The notes under the pieces are model-generated. The model had not been told where the DNA came from and searched no databases. It saw only the letters and a list, made by a program, of their open reading frames with translations. Source: Prochlorococcus sp. AG-315-C08 (GTDB lineage Bacteria; Cyanobacteriota; Cyanobacteriia; PCC-6307; Cyanobiaceae). Taken from it: DNA of 49,851 nt. The stretch's first letter is position 1; every line of letters starts with the position of its first letter. The translations under genes were made by a program, and so were the position numbers. The stretch is from the NCBI GenBank assembly GCA_003284185.1, contig QBWB01000003.1:1-49851 (forward strand), read 5' to 3'. Shown piece after piece: positions 9,714 through 20,264 of the stretch.

Positions 9714-11534
9714 TCATTCAGGATCTACCCAAGTGGAAGCAATGTGGAGTTCTTCTAGTTGTTTGTTTTGAACATTGGCAGGTGCTTGAGCCATCAAACA
9801 ACGAGCTTGCTGGGTTTTTGGAAAGGCGATTGTATCCCTAATAGAATCTTCATTGGCTAGCAGCATTACCATTCTGTCAATTCCAAAAGCAATTCCACCA
9901 TGAGGAGGTGCACCCATTGAAAGAGCATCAATAAGGAAACCGAATTGTTCTTCTGCTTCTTTTGATGAAAAGCCAATTACTTCCAATACATTTTTTTGAA
10001 GCTCTGGATTATGAATACGTAAAGATCCTCCTCCAATTTCTAATCCATTTAAAACAAGGTCATATGCCTGAGCATTGGCATTAGGGAGTTTTTCTTGCCA
10101 CAAACTTTTTGCTTCACCAATATCTTCAGTTTTTGGAGCACAAAAAGGATGATGAATTGCTTCAAGACGATTCTCATCAGAGTTGAATTCAAACATGGGA
10201 AAGTCAACAACCCATAGAAAATTCCATTTGTTACTCAAATCACTTTCGGAAATTAGGTTTAAATTTTTAGCAATAAACTGTCTAATTCTATCAAGTGTTT
10301 TGTTGACAATATCTGTTGGTCCTGCACCAAAAAGTATCAAATCACCAGGTTTAGCACTTGTCCTTACAAGGAGTTCATGTATTTGTGATGTAGTTAAATT
10401 ATCTTTTATAGCTCCAATAGTATCGACTTCTTCATTTTCACGAACTCTGATAAATGCTAATCCTCCTGCGCCAGCCTTTTGTGCTTCACTAAAAATATCT
10501 CCTCCTGGCTTTATTCGTACATTACTGATGGACGCATTACCTTGATCAATCGCTATACATTTTACGCATCCACCTCCAGAAATAGCTTTTGAAAATACTT
10601 TAAATCCACTTTGGGCAAATAAATCACTTGTCTCTACAAGCTCCATTCCATATCTGGTATCTGGTCTATCAGTACCATATCGGTCCATAGACTCTTTCCA
10701 AGTTAGCTTGGGAAACGGGATAGGAATATCAATTCCTTTAGTTTTTTTCCAAATGTTTGCTATTAATTTTTCATTTAATTCAAGTATTTCGTTTTGCTCC
10801 ATAAAACTCATTTCAATATCTAATTGTGTAAATTCTGGCTGTCTATCAGAGCGTAAATCTTCATCACGAAAACATCTTGCTACTTGATAGTAACGTTCAA
10901 TTCCTCCCACCATCAGCAATTGTTTAAATAATTGAGGGGATTGAGGTAACGCAAAATATTCTCCACCACATACTCTAGATGGGACTAAATAATCCCTAGC
11001 CCCTTCAGGAGTTGATCGCGTTAAAACAGGAGTCTCAACCTCTATAAAACCTTCCTCTTCAAGAAAATTTCTAGCTGTCTTAACGGTGTCATGCCTCAAT
11101 TTAAGATTATTATTCATTCTTTCCCTTCTGAGATCGAGATATCTATAGCGCAATCTGATTTCTTCTTTGATACTCTCCTCATCATGTATTGATACGGAAA
11201 AAGGGAGATTAGTAGTAACAGAATTCAGTATTTTTATTCTCTCTGCTAATACTTCCACTTCACCTGTAGGAATTTTTGAATTAATCGCTTCATCAGGTCT
11301 TGATCTAACTTTCCCATTGATTTGAATGACTGTTTCATTCCTGAGACTTTCAGCTGTATTAAAAAGATCTTTTCCTTTATCAGGATCAACTGTTATTTGT
11401 ATAGTTCCAGTCCTATCTCTTAGATCAATAAAAATCACTCCACCATGATCTCGAAGTCGATCTACCCAACCACATAGTTGTACATTCGCGCCAATTGCCG
11501 AGGTGCGCAGTTCTCCACAACAAATGCTGCGCAT
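9714..11534 (-). CDS. aspS: Aspartyl-tRNA synthetase
   Basis: 606 residues, typical for bacterial AspRS. An N-terminal OB-fold anticodon-binding domain ([21 protein letters not shown]) leads into class II motif 2 ([25 protein letters not shown]). The bacterial GAD insertion domain is in the middle, and motif 3 [13 protein letters not shown] is near the C-terminus. It charges tRNA-Asp; whether it also mischarges tRNA-Asn cannot be read from the sequence. The ATG at 11534 gives the standard N-terminus. It is 72 bases downstream of gcvT on the same strand. Confidence 0.96.
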   Translation of the reverse strand: MRSICCGELRTSAIGANVQLCGWVDRLRDHGGVIFIDLRDRTGTIQITVDPDKGKDLFNTAESLRNETVIQINGKVRSRPDEAINSKIPTGEVEVLAERIKILNSVTTNLPFSVSIHDEESIKEEIRLRYRYLDLRRERMNNNLKLRHDTVKTARNFLEEEGFIEVETPVLTRSTPEGARDYLVPSRVCGGEYFALPQSPQLFKQLLMVGGIERYYQVARCFRDEDLRSDRQPEFTQLDIEMSFMEQNEILELNEKLIANIWKKTKGIDIPIPFPKLTWKESMDRYGTDRPDTRYGMELVETSDLFAQSGFKVFSKAISGGGCVKCIAIDQGNASISNVRIKPGGDIFSEAQKAGAGGLAFIRVRENEEVDTIGAIKDNLTTSQIHELLVRTSAKPGDLILFGAGPTDIVNKTLDRIRQFIAKNLNLISESDLSNKWNFLWVVDFPMFEFNSDENRLEAIHHPFCAPKTEDIGEAKSLWQEKLPNANAQAYDLVLNGLEIGGGSLRIHNPELQKNVLEVIGFSSKEAEEQFGFLIDALSMGAPPHGGIAFGIDRMVMLLANEDSIRDTIAFPKTQQARCLMAQAPANVQNKQLEELHIASTWVDPE

Positions 11535-11606
11535 AAATTTTTAACCAACTAAATAATGAGTTTCCCACAAAGACTGTCTTTTGTGCATTCTAGAGTTCTT
11601 ACTTGC

Positions 11607-12725
11607 TCAAAAACTTTTTCTGTAAAATGGTTTTTGAACAATTAAAACTGGGTGTTCTTTTCCTCTGATTTCTACTTTTAACTCAGTATTAATTTGTGCA
11701 TGCTCGCTTGAAACGTAAGCTAGAGCGATTGCTTCTTTCAGTGTGGGAGACCACGTTCCACTGGTCACTTGTCCTATACATAAATTGTCCTTCAAAACTG
11801 TATATCCTTTTCGGGCAATTCCTTTATCTTGAACTTTTATACCAACAAGTTTTTTTTTCAAACCTGTTTCAGCTTGTTTCTCTAAAGCTTTTCTGCCTAT
11901 GAAATCATAAGGCATTTCTAAATGTACTAACCAACCCAACCCAGCTTCGAAAGGAGTAGTTTCTAAATTGATATCGTTGCCATAGAGATGCATTGAGGCT
12001 TCTAATCTAAGTGTGTCTCTTGCTCCTAATCCACATGGAGTTACTCTTAAATCAATAAGACTTCCCCAAATTGATCTTGCTGTTTCTTTAGGTGCTAGGA
12101 ATTCGAAACCTTCTTCTCCTGTATAACCGGTACGAGCAATAAAAATTGGTAATTCTGAGTTGGGTAGGTTTGTTTGTGGTGTAATAGTTTTGTGGCCAAA
12201 GCGAGGTAAATCGGATAAATGCTCTTCAAAAATATTTTCTAAGGTATTAATAGAATTTGGCCCTTGTACAGCTATTAATGCTCCTCCAGGGATATAGTCC
12301 GAGATTGATATTTCGTATTCTGATAGATTCAAATTTAACCAATTCATATCTGATTCTTTTCTCGCTGCATTTATTACGAGAATGATTCGTTCTTCATCTT
12401 TATGATTAAAGCCTTGATCATAAATTATTAGATCATCTTGAATACCTCCATTTTCATTGAGAAAAACTGTATAGCAGGCTTCTCCAGGTCCTATTCGAAA
12501 TAAGTCTGAAGGTACCAAATTTTGCAATGCTTTCTTGAGATGCTTTCCTTGTAATAACAAAACCCCCATATGGGATATGTCAAACATCCCAACATCTCTT
12601 CGGACTGAATTATGTTCTTGAATTAGTCCTGAGAAAGTTAGGGGCATTTCCCAGTTTGCAAACGGACCCATTTTCCCTCCCATTGCTAAGCATTGTTCAT
12701 AAAGAGGGGTTTGCAGCAATTTCAT
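11607..12725 (-). CDS. gcvT: Glycine cleavage system T protein (aminomethyltransferase)
   Basis: 372 residues of the GcvT/YgfZ fold. Recognisable segments are PLYEQCLAMGGKMGPFANWEMPLTF at the N-terminus (given here only in part as the family opener), DISHMGVL for folate-site contacts, IARTGYTGEEGFEF and GLGARDTLRLEASMHLYG. It transfers the methylene group from the lipoyl arm of GcvH to tetrahydrofolate. Its partners gcvH and gcvP are about 20 kb away on the opposite strand in this window. I looked for a glycine riboswitch upstream (12726-12854) and did not find its conserved core. Confidence 0.95.
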   Translation of the reverse strand: MKLLQTPLYEQCLAMGGKMGPFANWEMPLTFSGLIQEHNSVRRDVGMFDISHMGVLLLQGKHLKKALQNLVPSDLFRIGPGEACYTVFLNENGGIQDDLIIYDQGFNHKDEERIILVINAARKESDMNWLNLNLSEYEISISDYIPGGALIAVQGPNSINTLENIFEEHLSDLPRFGHKTITPQTNLPNSELPIFIARTGYTGEEGFEFLAPKETARSIWGSLIDLRVTPCGLGARDTLRLEASMHLYGNDINLETTPFEAGLGWLVHLEMPYDFIGRKALEKQAETGLKKKLVGIKVQDKGIARKGYTVLKDNLCIGQVTSGTWSPTLKEAIALAYVSSEHAQINTELKVEIRGKEHPVLIVQKPFYRKSF

Positions 12726-12854
12726 TGTTTTTTAACTTGCACGAGACATTGATCAGTGAAGATGGGAATGTAGAAGAACTTTGAAAATCAAATTTAATGC
12801 TTTATGGCTCAATTCGGGAAGTTTTACTAATCTATGAGTCTTAGTTGATTTTCA

Positions 12855-13079
12855 ATGACTGCTACAAGGTGTTGTCGAAGCTGTAAGCAATTTGTCTCAA
12901 GTCAGGACAAAGCGTTTGCTTCTTGCAAACTTAGAAAAATAAAAATTCATTCGGAGATCTCAACGTTTGCTTTTTGTCATCATTGGATAAAGAAAGATTC
13001 AAATTTTCCCTTAATTGAAGAAAAGTGTATTGATAAACAACTAGATTTTGGAAAGGTTTTAGTAGGAACCAAAAACTAA
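12855..13079 (+). CDS. Small Cys-rich protein, unknown function
   Basis: 74 residues, not recognised as a named family. Cysteines at 6, 7, 10, 24 and 41 give a CxxC-x13-C-x16-C pattern that could bind one zinc, with a lysine-rich stretch after the third ligand. The ATG at 12855 is clear, and the gene has its own 129-base divergent upstream region shared with gcvT. It converges on speB with 19 bases between stops. The sequence composition looks protein-like and the position in a compact genome supports a real gene; a zinc ribbon role is inference. Confidence 0.65.
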   Translation: MTATRCCRSCKQFVSSQDKAFASCKLRKIKIHSEISTFAFCHHWIKKDSNFPLIEEKCIDKQLDFGKVLVGTKN

Positions 13080-13098
13080 ATTTTTATTCAACTGGTCA

Positions 13099-13992
13099 CT
13101 ATTTATCTAATAACATTATTAATGAACGAATAACTTTAGCTGCAAGAATTGTACTGATACCGGACGTATCTAACATAGGAGATAGTTCAACAACATCAGC
13201 TCCTACTAATTTATGTTCTTTGATTACTTCAATAATTGCTGCAAAATCTTTCCATATGAAGCCACCTGGTTCTGGAGTTCCTGTTCCTGGCATAACAGAT
13301 GGATCAAACCAATCCAAGTCACAAGTTAAATAAATAGGAGTTCCTATAAATTGCTGAAGAGCTTTTTTTAAATGGCTAGCGCTTTCCCCTGAAGTGTGTG
13401 GAATTAGTCTGTTATTATCATTCATTTCTTTGAACTCTGATTTCGTTCCACTTCTTATTGCCACTTGTAAAATCTTTTGACTAGGTAGTATTTCTAAACA
13501 TCTTTTCATCGTACATGCGTGACTATGTTTATTGCCTAACCACTCATCTCGTAGATCTGCATGAGCATCTAATTGGAGTATTAATAAGTTAGGATAATCT
13601 TTTATCATTGCCTCAATTACTCCGGTTGTTATTGAATGCTCACCTCCAATGATTAGCGGTTTCAAATTATGCTTTAAAAGTTTTAACGTTGCATCTTTAA
13701 TACATTTAATTGTTGATATTGTATTTCCTAAAGGAACATCCAATGAGCCTAAATCTGTAAAATTTACATTTTCCAAATCAAGATCAAGTTGTGGACAATA
13801 TGTTTCAATTCCAGTGCTGATTTCTCGAATAGCCGAAGGGCCGAATCGAGAACCTGGTCTAAAACAACTTGTTCCATCATAAGGAACACCTAATAGTCCG
13901 ACTTTACAATTATCTATAGTTCTTTTTGAAGTCATAAATATGGCACCATCGTTGTTAAATGGGGGCACATTATTAAAGCTTTCTGAATTCAT
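13099..13992 (-). CDS. speB: Agmatinase/arginase-family ureohydrolase
   Basis: 297 residues with the dinuclear manganese motifs of ureohydrolases: GGEHSITTG, LDAHADLRDEW followed by HSHACTMKR, and CDLDWFDPSVMPGTGTPEPGG. The family hydrolyses agmatine or arginine to release urea. Its overlap with speE (ATGA at 13992-13989) favours agmatinase, which makes putrescine for the next step. The length and the GFxxxGSRFGPSAIRE N-terminal region fit the SpeB group. Related guanidino-acid hydrolases cannot be excluded from sequence alone. Confidence 0.88.
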   Translation of the reverse strand: MNSESFNNVPPFNNDGAIFMTSKRTIDNCKVGLLGVPYDGTSCFRPGSRFGPSAIREISTGIETYCPQLDLDLENVNFTDLGSLDVPLGNTISTIKCIKDATLKLLKHNLKPLIIGGEHSITTGVIEAMIKDYPNLLILQLDAHADLRDEWLGNKHSHACTMKRCLEILPSQKILQVAIRSGTKSEFKEMNDNNRLIPHTSGESASHLKKALQQFIGTPIYLTCDLDWFDPSVMPGTGTPEPGGFIWKDFAAIIEVIKEHKLVGADVVELSPMLDTSGISTILAAKVIRSLIMLLDK

Positions 13993-14852
13993 TTAATAAG
14001 CTCTCTTTCTATGTAGGCTGGCATAGCGCTGAATGCTCCTTTTTGCCATCGCGGGCTCCATATTTGGCAATTTTTGGAGATTTCAATTATACGACTTTCA
14101 AGAGGATACAAGTAATTTGCTTCTTTCATAGATGCAAATGTCCAACTCCACCATCCACTGGGATATATGGGTACTGATCCATATAAAGGATCTGCAAAGT
14201 CAAAGATTTGGCGTAGTGAATTGACAATATTGATGTGAGCTTCGTGAAATGCCTCAGGGGACTCACTTTGCGTTGCGAAAATGCCACCAGGCTTAAGTAT
14301 TCGTTTGCAGTTGTTGAGAAAACTATGACTAAATAATTCTTTTGCGGGTCCAACAGGATCTGCACCATCAACAATAATTACATCATAAGAGTCATTTTTT
14401 GTAGTTTTCACCCAATCAATTCCATTTTTAATTTTGATATTTAATCTTGAGTCCGTCCACCCATCTCCAAGAATTGAAGTTAAATATTTTTTACTAAGTT
14501 CAATAACCTTTGAGTCTATTTCTATTAAATCTATAGATTTAACTTCTTCATATTTAAGACATTCTCTAGCACTACCGCCATCACCTCCACCAATAATTAA
14601 AATATTATCTATTATTTTTGAACCACATAATGCAGGATGAATAAGAGATTCATGATAATGCTTCTCTTGCTTTTCTGCTGTCATCCAGCAATTATCAAGT
14701 AATAATGCTCTACCATATTTAATGCTTTCAAATATTGTGATTGTTTGAAAATTGCTTTCCTCTTGCCTTAGAACTTTTCCTTCTAGACCATATCTAGCTC
14801 CTTGATGATACTCATCAAACCATTCAATTGTGTCTTTTAATTTATTATTCAT
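13989..14852 (-). CDS. speE: Spermidine synthase (polyamine aminopropyltransferase)
   Basis: 287 residues. The decarboxylated-SAM binding motif IIGGGDGGSARECLKY is at about 87-102, with VDGADPVGPAKELF near 160 holding the conserved aspartates. The N-terminal beta domain starts IEWFDEYHQGARYGLEGKVL. It transfers an aminopropyl group to putrescine. It lies 12 bases after mazG and overlaps speB. As in many cyanobacteria the source of the aminopropyl donor (speD) is not in the window. Confidence 0.93.
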   Translation of the reverse strand: MNNKLKDTIEWFDEYHQGARYGLEGKVLRQEESNFQTITIFESIKYGRALLLDNCWMTAEKQEKHYHESLIHPALCGSKIIDNILIIGGGDGGSARECLKYEEVKSIDLIEIDSKVIELSKKYLTSILGDGWTDSRLNIKIKNGIDWVKTTKNDSYDVIIVDGADPVGPAKELFSHSFLNNCKRILKPGGIFATQSESPEAFHEAHINIVNSLRQIFDFADPLYGSVPIYPSGWWSWTFASMKEANYLYPLESRIIEISKNCQIWSPRWQKGAFSAMPAYIERELIK

Positions 14853-14864
14853 AGATGATGATTA

Positions 14865-15677
14865 TTAATGATTGAGATGTACTTTTGCAGATTCCCAAAA
14901 TTTATCTAATACTTCTTTATTCTGACAAGTGAAGTCTCCTTTAATCTTTTCTTCAATATAAGTCAATCTTTCTATGAAACGTTTGTTTGTTGTTGCTAAT
15001 CCTTCTTCAAAACTTAAATTTTTTAATCTTGCAATATTAATCAATGTAAAGAAGACATCTCCTAGTTCAGATTCAGCATTTGTTACCTGATTGCTTTTTA
15101 ACTCTTCTTTTAATTCGTCAAGTTCTTCATATAATTTGTCCCATACTTGATCAATCTCTTCCCATTCGAATCCAATTTTTGCAGCTTTTTTTGAAATAAT
15201 TAATGCTGCATCAGTTGCTGAATGTGCACGTATCTTCGATTTTAATTGATCAATTATTGGGCTTTTTGAATTTTTAAAAGTTTTTTCTTCGGTTTTAATT
15301 ATTTCCCAATTATCTTTAACTTTTTGAATATTGATTTTTTCTTTCGTTTGAAAGACATGTGGATGCCTACGGATTAATTTTTTTGTAATTTCTTCAATGA
15401 TATCTGTAATTTGAAATAACTTATTTTCTTTTGCTATTTGAGAATGCAATATTATTTGCAACAAGAGATCTCCAAGTTCTTCTTTTAGCTCATTTGGCGT
15501 TTCTTCTCGTATCGCATGAGCAACTTCTTGAGCTTCTTCAAGCACATAGGGTATTAAAGAATGGTGAGTTTGCTGTAGATCCCAAGGACAGCCTTCATTT
15601 GGATCACGCAAAATGGAAACGATTTTTATTAGTTCAGCAAATGACTCTTTAACATCGACTTCTTTTTCTTGTTTCAT
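14865..15677 (-). CDS. mazG: Nucleoside triphosphate pyrophosphohydrolase
   Basis: 270 residues with two MazG repeats. The first begins LRDPNEGCPWDLQQTHHSL and contains the metal-binding EELGDLLLQIILH (ExxED-like helix); the second carries ESELGDVFFTLINIARL near 200. MazG hydrolyses (d)NTPs to monophosphates and so sanitises the nucleotide pool or lowers ppGpp. The full two-domain length matches the cellular enzyme, not the short cyanophage form. It is the first gene of the mazG-speE-speB set. Confidence 0.93.
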   Translation of the reverse strand: MKQEKEVDVKESFAELIKIVSILRDPNEGCPWDLQQTHHSLIPYVLEEAQEVAHAIREETPNELKEELGDLLLQIILHSQIAKENKLFQITDIIEEITKKLIRRHPHVFQTKEKINIQKVKDNWEIIKTEEKTFKNSKSPIIDQLKSKIRAHSATDAALIISKKAAKIGFEWEEIDQVWDKLYEELDELKEELKSNQVTNAESELGDVFFTLINIARLKNLSFEEGLATTNKRFIERLTYIEEKIKGDFTCQNKEVLDKFWESAKVHLNH

Positions 15678-15757
15678 AGTCTAGTTCTTTTGAAGAATAT
15701 CTTTCATACTTGAAAATAGATTTTTTCTTAAAAAGGATCAGCTTAAGGTATAAAGTA

Positions 15758-15779
15758 TTTGTCATTAGCTTACTGACAA
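15758..15779. repeat. 7-bp inverted repeat upstream of tRNA-Val
   Basis: TTTGTCA (15758-15764) and TGACAAA (15773-15779) form a perfect inverted repeat, ending 16 bases before the mature tRNA start. The left arm includes a possible -35 element (TTGTCA) and a TAAGAAT-like -10 follows near 15784, so this may be part of the tRNA promoter. A role as operator or RNA hairpin is not shown. Confidence 0.35.
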
Positions 15780-15795
15780 AGGCTAAGAATACAAC

Positions 15796-15867
<72 letters not shown>

Positions 15868-15994
15868 TCACTTTTTAAGAGCTTTTCTTATTAGTTCACT
15901 CCAAACGGTCTGAAAACCATTTTTGATGGCTTGGATTTAAAAAAATTGCTCAAAGTACTTAAATTTAAGGTTTTTAGATCTATATATTTAGCTT

Positions 15995-16246
15995 TTATTC
16001 TTCCGGGAATAATATTGAAGCTAGCTCTTCAGAATCAACTTCGTAAACGCGAGCTAGACTTGACTCAATTGCGTTAGTTACTTCGCCTGGTAAAAACCTC
16101 ATCGCATTTAAAGCATCGTCAGCTATTTCATCAGTAAGTAATTTGTCTTGATCATTTAATTTTTCGTCGTTAATTACAGCTATTACCCAACTTTGGTATG
16201 CATAAACCAGATCAGAGAATTCAAGTTCGGGGTTGTTCAGATCCAT
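15995..16246 (-). CDS. Conserved-type small protein, unknown function
   Basis: 83 residues from the ATG at 16246 (MDLNNPELEF); a TTG two codons upstream is less likely. The protein is acidic (many D and E), predicted largely helical, with no cysteine, signal or membrane segment. It resembles small cyanobacterial DUF proteins of unknown role, but I cannot name the family safely. It is divergent from the gene at 16302 with about 55 bases between starts, so the two probably share a promoter region. Confidence 0.65.
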   Translation of the reverse strand: MDLNNPELEFSDLVYAYQSWVIAVINDEKLNDQDKLLTDEIADDALNAMRFLPGEVTNAIESSLARVYEVDSEELASILFPEE

Positions 16247-16301
16247 AATCAAAGAAACTGATAATCAACAGTAAACACTAGTTTGGCTTTAGTTGGAGAA
16301 A

Positions 16302-16760
16302 ATGTCTTCCATGGAACAAATCTCTCATACTTCAATTCAGGCAAAAGTCTTTGATTTTGCTTTGCTTGAGTTGATACGAAGTAAACGAGATAGCTTTCAC
16401 CCTCTTTGGAGTGTGGATAGTTGGGTTAAATTTTTGATTTGGATGACTTTAAATTGTGGGTTATCTGGTGAACGAGAAAGTCTTGAATTATTTGCTAATG
16501 CAATAGGCTCTCCATTAACTCAGCGTATGCGTAAAGCTTTTTTCGAAAGAGTTCTAGATGATTTATCCTTGCATATTTTGGCTGATCCAGCGGAACCACA
16601 AATTTTGGTCATGCCTTTATCTAATGGAAAGCTGATAAAAAATAATGAGGTTGATCAAGCTTTTAATAATATTGGTTTAACAGAAAAGATTGCTTTAGAT
16701 CAATCCCTCTGGGAAAGACATGAATCTATAATTGCTATTCCTTGGAATTTGAAAAAGTGA
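16302..16760 (+). CDS. Hypothetical protein upstream of valS
   Basis: About 152 residues. Possible starts are TTG 16293, ATG 16302 and ATG 16311; a GGAG lies at 16295-16298, which fits 16311 better by spacing and 16302 poorly, so the exact start is open. The N-terminal two thirds look helical (FDFALLELIRSKRDSFHPLW, then WVKFLIWMTLNCGLSGERES), the last third is mixed. No known motif or transmembrane segment is recognised. It precedes valS by 77 bases on the same strand. Confidence 0.65.
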   Translation: MSSMEQISHTSIQAKVFDFALLELIRSKRDSFHPLWSVDSWVKFLIWMTLNCGLSGERESLELFANAIGSPLTQRMRKAFFERVLDDLSLHILADPAEPQILVMPLSNGKLIKNNEVDQAFNNIGLTEKIALDQSLWERHESIIAIPWNLKK

Positions 16761-16837
16761 CATTGAATTTAGGAACATCACGAATGGTATAACTCTTTGC
16801 GAGCATAGGTAAATTAAATTAAACATATTTTTTTTCT

Positions 16838-19627
16838 GTGATAGAGCGGGCAAAAACTACAAATTTTTCTGAGGCAACTGGACTTCCTAAAACATATGAC
16901 CCTGTTGGGACTGAAAATCGCTGGCAGCGGGCTTGGGAAGAAAACGGCGCATTTAAGCCTGATCCAAATGAGCCTGGGGATCCATTTTCAATAGTGATTC
17001 CTCCTCCGAATGTCACAGGCAGTCTTCATATGGGTCATGCTTTTAATACCGCTTTGATTGATACCATTGTTAGATATCAGAGATTGCAAGGAAAAAACGT
17101 TCTTTGTCTCCCAGGAACAGACCATGCATCGATTGCAGTGCAAACAATTCTTGAAAAACAATTGAAAGAGGAGGGTTTAACTCGACGAGATCTTGGAAGA
17201 TCTTCTTTTTTAGAAAAAGCTTGGGAATGGAAGGAAAAAAGCGGGGGTAGAATCGTTGGTCAATTAAAACGTTTGGGATATTCCGTTGATTGGAGTAGAG
17301 AGAGATTTACTTTAGATGAGGGATTAAGTAAAGCTGTTTCTGAAGCATTTGTGCGTTTATATCAAAAAGGCTTGATTTATAGAGGTGAATATTTAGTTAA
17401 TTGGTGCCCAGCTTCTTGTTCGGCTGTAAGCGATCTAGAAGTCGAGATGAAAGAAGTTGATGGCTATCTATGGCATTTTCAATATCCAATAGTTAATTCA
17501 TCCTCAGATATTAATTTTCTTGAGGTGGCTACAACACGTCCAGAAACGATGCTTGGTGATGTTGCTGTTGCTGTTAACCCTTTAGATGAACGATATAAAC
17601 ATTTAATTGGTGAAAAACTTACTTTGCCATTAGTTGGAAGAACAATTCCGATTATCGCTGATCATCATGTCGACCAAAACTTTGGAACAGGATGTGTGAA
17701 AGTGACGCCAGCGCATGATCCAAATGATTTTGAGATAGGGCAAAGACATGGCCTACCCCAAATCACGGTTATGACGAAAAAAGGAACTATGAATCATAAT
17801 GCTGGTCAATTCGAGGGGTTGGATCGATTTGAAGCTCGTCAAGCTGTAGTTGAGTCTTTGAAAGACGAAGGACTCCTCAAGAAAATAGAGCCTTATAAGC
17901 ATAGTGTTCCTTTTTCAGATAGAGGAAAAGTTCCTGTAGAGCCATTGCTGTCGACTCAGTGGTTTGTAAAAATGGATCCTTTAGCTAATAAATGCAGTAA
18001 GTTCTTAGAAGAGGGAAAACCTCAATTTATACCCAATAGATGGAGTAAGGTTTATAAGGATTGGTTAACTGATATTAGGGATTGGTGTATTAGTAGACAA
18101 TTATGGTGGGGGCATAGGATACCAGCTTGGTTTGTTATCAGTGAGACGGGCAACAAAGTTATTAATGAGACGCCTTATATTGTTGCTCGAACGGAAGTTG
18201 AAGCTATGAAAATTGCAAAAGAAAAATATGGTAATTCAGTAGAAATACAACAAGATGAAGATGTTTTAGATACTTGGTTCTCAAGTGGATTATGGCCTTT
18301 CTCAACGTTGGGTTGGCCAGATGAAAAATCTCCAGATTTTCGTTTTTGGTATCCAACAAACACATTAGTTACAGGCTTTGACATCATTTTCTTTTGGGTG
18401 GCGAGAATGACAATGATGGCTGGTGTTTTTACAGATCAAATACCTTTCTCTGATGTTTATATTCATGGACTCGTAAGAGATGAGCAGAATCGAAAAATGA
18501 GCAAAAGTGCGGGCAATGGCATTGACCCTTTATTATTAATTGATAGATATGGAACGGATGCTTTAAGGTTTGCATTGGTGCGTGAAGTCGCAGGAGCAGG
18601 GCAAGATATTCGACTTGATTATGATCGTAAAAGTAATACTTCACTTACTGTTGAAGCCTCTAGAAACTTTGCTAACAAACTTTGGAATGCGACTAGATTT
18701 GCCCTAATTAATCTGGATGATCAAAAGAATCAAAATTTAGACAAATTTGATTATAGTCAATTACAATTATCGGATAAATGGATTTTATCTAGGCTTTCTA
18801 GAGTTAATAGTGAGACCTCAAATCGATATGAAAACTATGGATTAGGAGAGGCTGCCAAAGGTTTATATGAATTTGCATGGAACGATTTTTGTGACTGGTA
18901 TTTAGAGTTAATTAAGCGTCGTTTAAATAATGTAGATTCTTCTTCTCCAGAGGAATCTTTAGATCAGCAATTAGTAAAAAGTGTTTTATATAAGGTATTA
19001 AGTGATCTTTTAATTATGCTTCATCCACTAATGCCTCATTTGACTGAGGAGCTGTGGCATGGATTAACAGGTATGTCTGAAGATCAATTTCTAGCTTTAC
19101 AACCTTGGCCTACATTTAATGATGGAGACTTGAATGAGGAATTAGAGAATTCTTTTAATGAATTATTTGCTTCTATAAGATTAATTCGTAATTTAAGAGC
19201 AGAAGCTGGCTTGAAACCCTCTCAAAAGGTGCCTGTTCTTTTAGTCTCAGGTAAAAGTGGTTTAATTAATATTTTAAAAACATCAATTAATGATATTAAA
19301 GTTTTAACTAAGGCTAAAGATGTTCAAATATTGACTACAGAAGAAGCAAAGTTATTGCCACCTATGAAGGTTTTGGCTGGTGTTAGTGGCGAGTTGGAGG
19401 TTGTATTACCTATTGAAGGCTTAGTTGATATAAATTCTTTAAGATCTCGACTTGAAAAAGATTTAAATAAAGCTCAAAAAGAAATAGCCAATCTTAATGG
19501 TCGTCTTTTTAATGAAAATTTTGTAGATAAGGCTCCTAAGGAGGTTGTTTCACAGTGCAGAGAAAAGTTGCGGGAAGCAGAGGCTCAACTTCGTCTGGTA
19601 CAAAAACGTCTTGTTGGACTTGATTAA
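16838..19627 (+). CDS. valS: Valyl-tRNA synthetase
   Basis: 929 residues. The class I signature HMGH is at 64-67 ([15 protein letters not shown]) and KMSKS at about 553-557. Between them are the CP1 editing domain ([18 protein letters not shown]) and [14 protein letters not shown], typical of ValRS. The C-terminal 70 residues form the coiled-coil arm that contacts tRNA (ARG-poor heptads ending RLVGLD). The start is a GTG at 16838. A tRNA-Val gene lies about 1 kb upstream, probably by chance. Confidence 0.96.
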   Translation: MIERAKTTNFSEATGLPKTYDPVGTENRWQRAWEENGAFKPDPNEPGDPFSIVIPPPNVTGSLHMGHAFNTALIDTIVRYQRLQGKNVLCLPGTDHASIAVQTILEKQLKEEGLTRRDLGRSSFLEKAWEWKEKSGGRIVGQLKRLGYSVDWSRERFTLDEGLSKAVSEAFVRLYQKGLIYRGEYLVNWCPASCSAVSDLEVEMKEVDGYLWHFQYPIVNSSSDINFLEVATTRPETMLGDVAVAVNPLDERYKHLIGEKLTLPLVGRTIPIIADHHVDQNFGTGCVKVTPAHDPNDFEIGQRHGLPQITVMTKKGTMNHNAGQFEGLDRFEARQAVVESLKDEGLLKKIEPYKHSVPFSDRGKVPVEPLLSTQWFVKMDPLANKCSKFLEEGKPQFIPNRWSKVYKDWLTDIRDWCISRQLWWGHRIPAWFVISETGNKVINETPYIVARTEVEAMKIAKEKYGNSVEIQQDEDVLDTWFSSGLWPFSTLGWPDEKSPDFRFWYPTNTLVTGFDIIFFWVARMTMMAGVFTDQIPFSDVYIHGLVRDEQNRKMSKSAGNGIDPLLLIDRYGTDALRFALVREVAGAGQDIRLDYDRKSNTSLTVEASRNFANKLWNATRFALINLDDQKNQNLDKFDYSQLQLSDKWILSRLSRVNSETSNRYENYGLGEAAKGLYEFAWNDFCDWYLELIKRRLNNVDSSSPEESLDQQLVKSVLYKVLSDLLIMLHPLMPHLTEELWHGLTGMSEDQFLALQPWPTFNDGDLNEELENSFNELFASIRLIRNLRAEAGLKPSQKVPVLLVSGKSGLINILKTSINDIKVLTKAKDVQILTTEEAKLLPPMKVLAGVSGELEVVLPIEGLVDINSLRSRLEKDLNKAQKEIANLNGRLFNENFVDKAPKEVVSQCREKLREAEAQLRLVQKRLVGLD

Positions 19628-19640
19628 TGTGTTTAAAGCA

Positions 19641-20264
19641 ATGATTAGCAATGTAGACCTATTTATAGAAAATTTTTCACCTTTTCTAATTAGTCCTTTA
19701 GGTATTTTTATATTTATTGTTTTATATGCATTGTGGGTAACTTGCTTGCTACCAGGGTCATGGCTTTCAATGCTATCTGGTTTTTTATATGGGACTTGGC
19801 TAGGAAGTTTAATAGTCTTTCTAGGTGCTTTTCTTGGCGCTCATTTAACTTTTTACCTAGGGAGAACATTTATAAAAGATTGGGCACAAAAAAAAGTCTC
19901 GACTTTTTCAAAAATTCAATCAATTGAGAAAGCTGTTAGCAGGGAGGGTCGTAAAGTAGTTTTTCTAACAAGACTTTCCCCTCTTTTCCCATTTGGATTG
20001 CTTAATTTTGCTTATGGATTAAGTGATGTCAAAGTTTTAGATTTTACGCTAGGAATGTTAGGAATAGTACCAGGAACGATTTTGTATTGTAGCTTTGGTT
20101 CATTAGCACTAAAAATTTCTAATTTTGGTGATATTCTTTCTGGAAGATCAAGTACTGATTCTTTTATTTGGAGTCTAATTAGTACTTTCTCAACAATTTT
20201 AGTTGTTATCTTAATATTACGTTCTACAAAAAAGATATATCAGGATTCTGAATCTTTAACATAA
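19641..20264 (+). CDS. VTT-domain (TVP38/TMEM64/DedA-like) membrane protein
   Basis: About 207 residues from ATG 19641; a GTG at 19629, one base after the valS stop, is an alternative. The open frame runs back into valS, but that part is not protein-like. Several hydrophobic segments flank the VTT core: LLPGSWLSMLSGFLYG, a glycine-rich GAFLGAHLTFYLGR and, after a short amphipathic stretch, FLTRLSPLFPFGLLNFAYG, which is the family signature with its conserved R and P. Such proteins are reentrant-loop membrane proteins, linked in other organisms to lipid scrambling or flipping; the job here is unknown. It is probably co-transcribed with valS. Confidence 0.82.
   Translation: MISNVDLFIENFSPFLISPLGIFIFIVLYALWVTCLLPGSWLSMLSGFLYGTWLGSLIVFLGAFLGAHLTFYLGRTFIKDWAQKKVSTFSKIQSIEKAVSREGRKVVFLTRLSPLFPFGLLNFAYGLSDVKVLDFTLGMLGIVPGTILYCSFGSLALKISNFGDILSGRSSTDSFIWSLISTFSTILVVILILRSTKKIYQDSESLT

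Noticed and set aside
10183-10545. 120-codon plus-strand ORF antisense to aspS
   Set aside because: It lies wholly inside a well-supported aspS, has a translation rich in Ser/Leu/Pro as expected from the reverse complement of a coding strand, and has no family resemblance.
12726-12854. Glycine riboswitch upstream of gcvT
   Set aside because: I looked for the conserved tandem core elements on the minus strand and saw none; the gap before gcvH is also too short.
19545-19640. N-terminal extension of the VTT protein into valS
   Set aside because: It overlaps conserved valS coding sequence in another frame; the VTT protein has good starts at 19629 or 19641.
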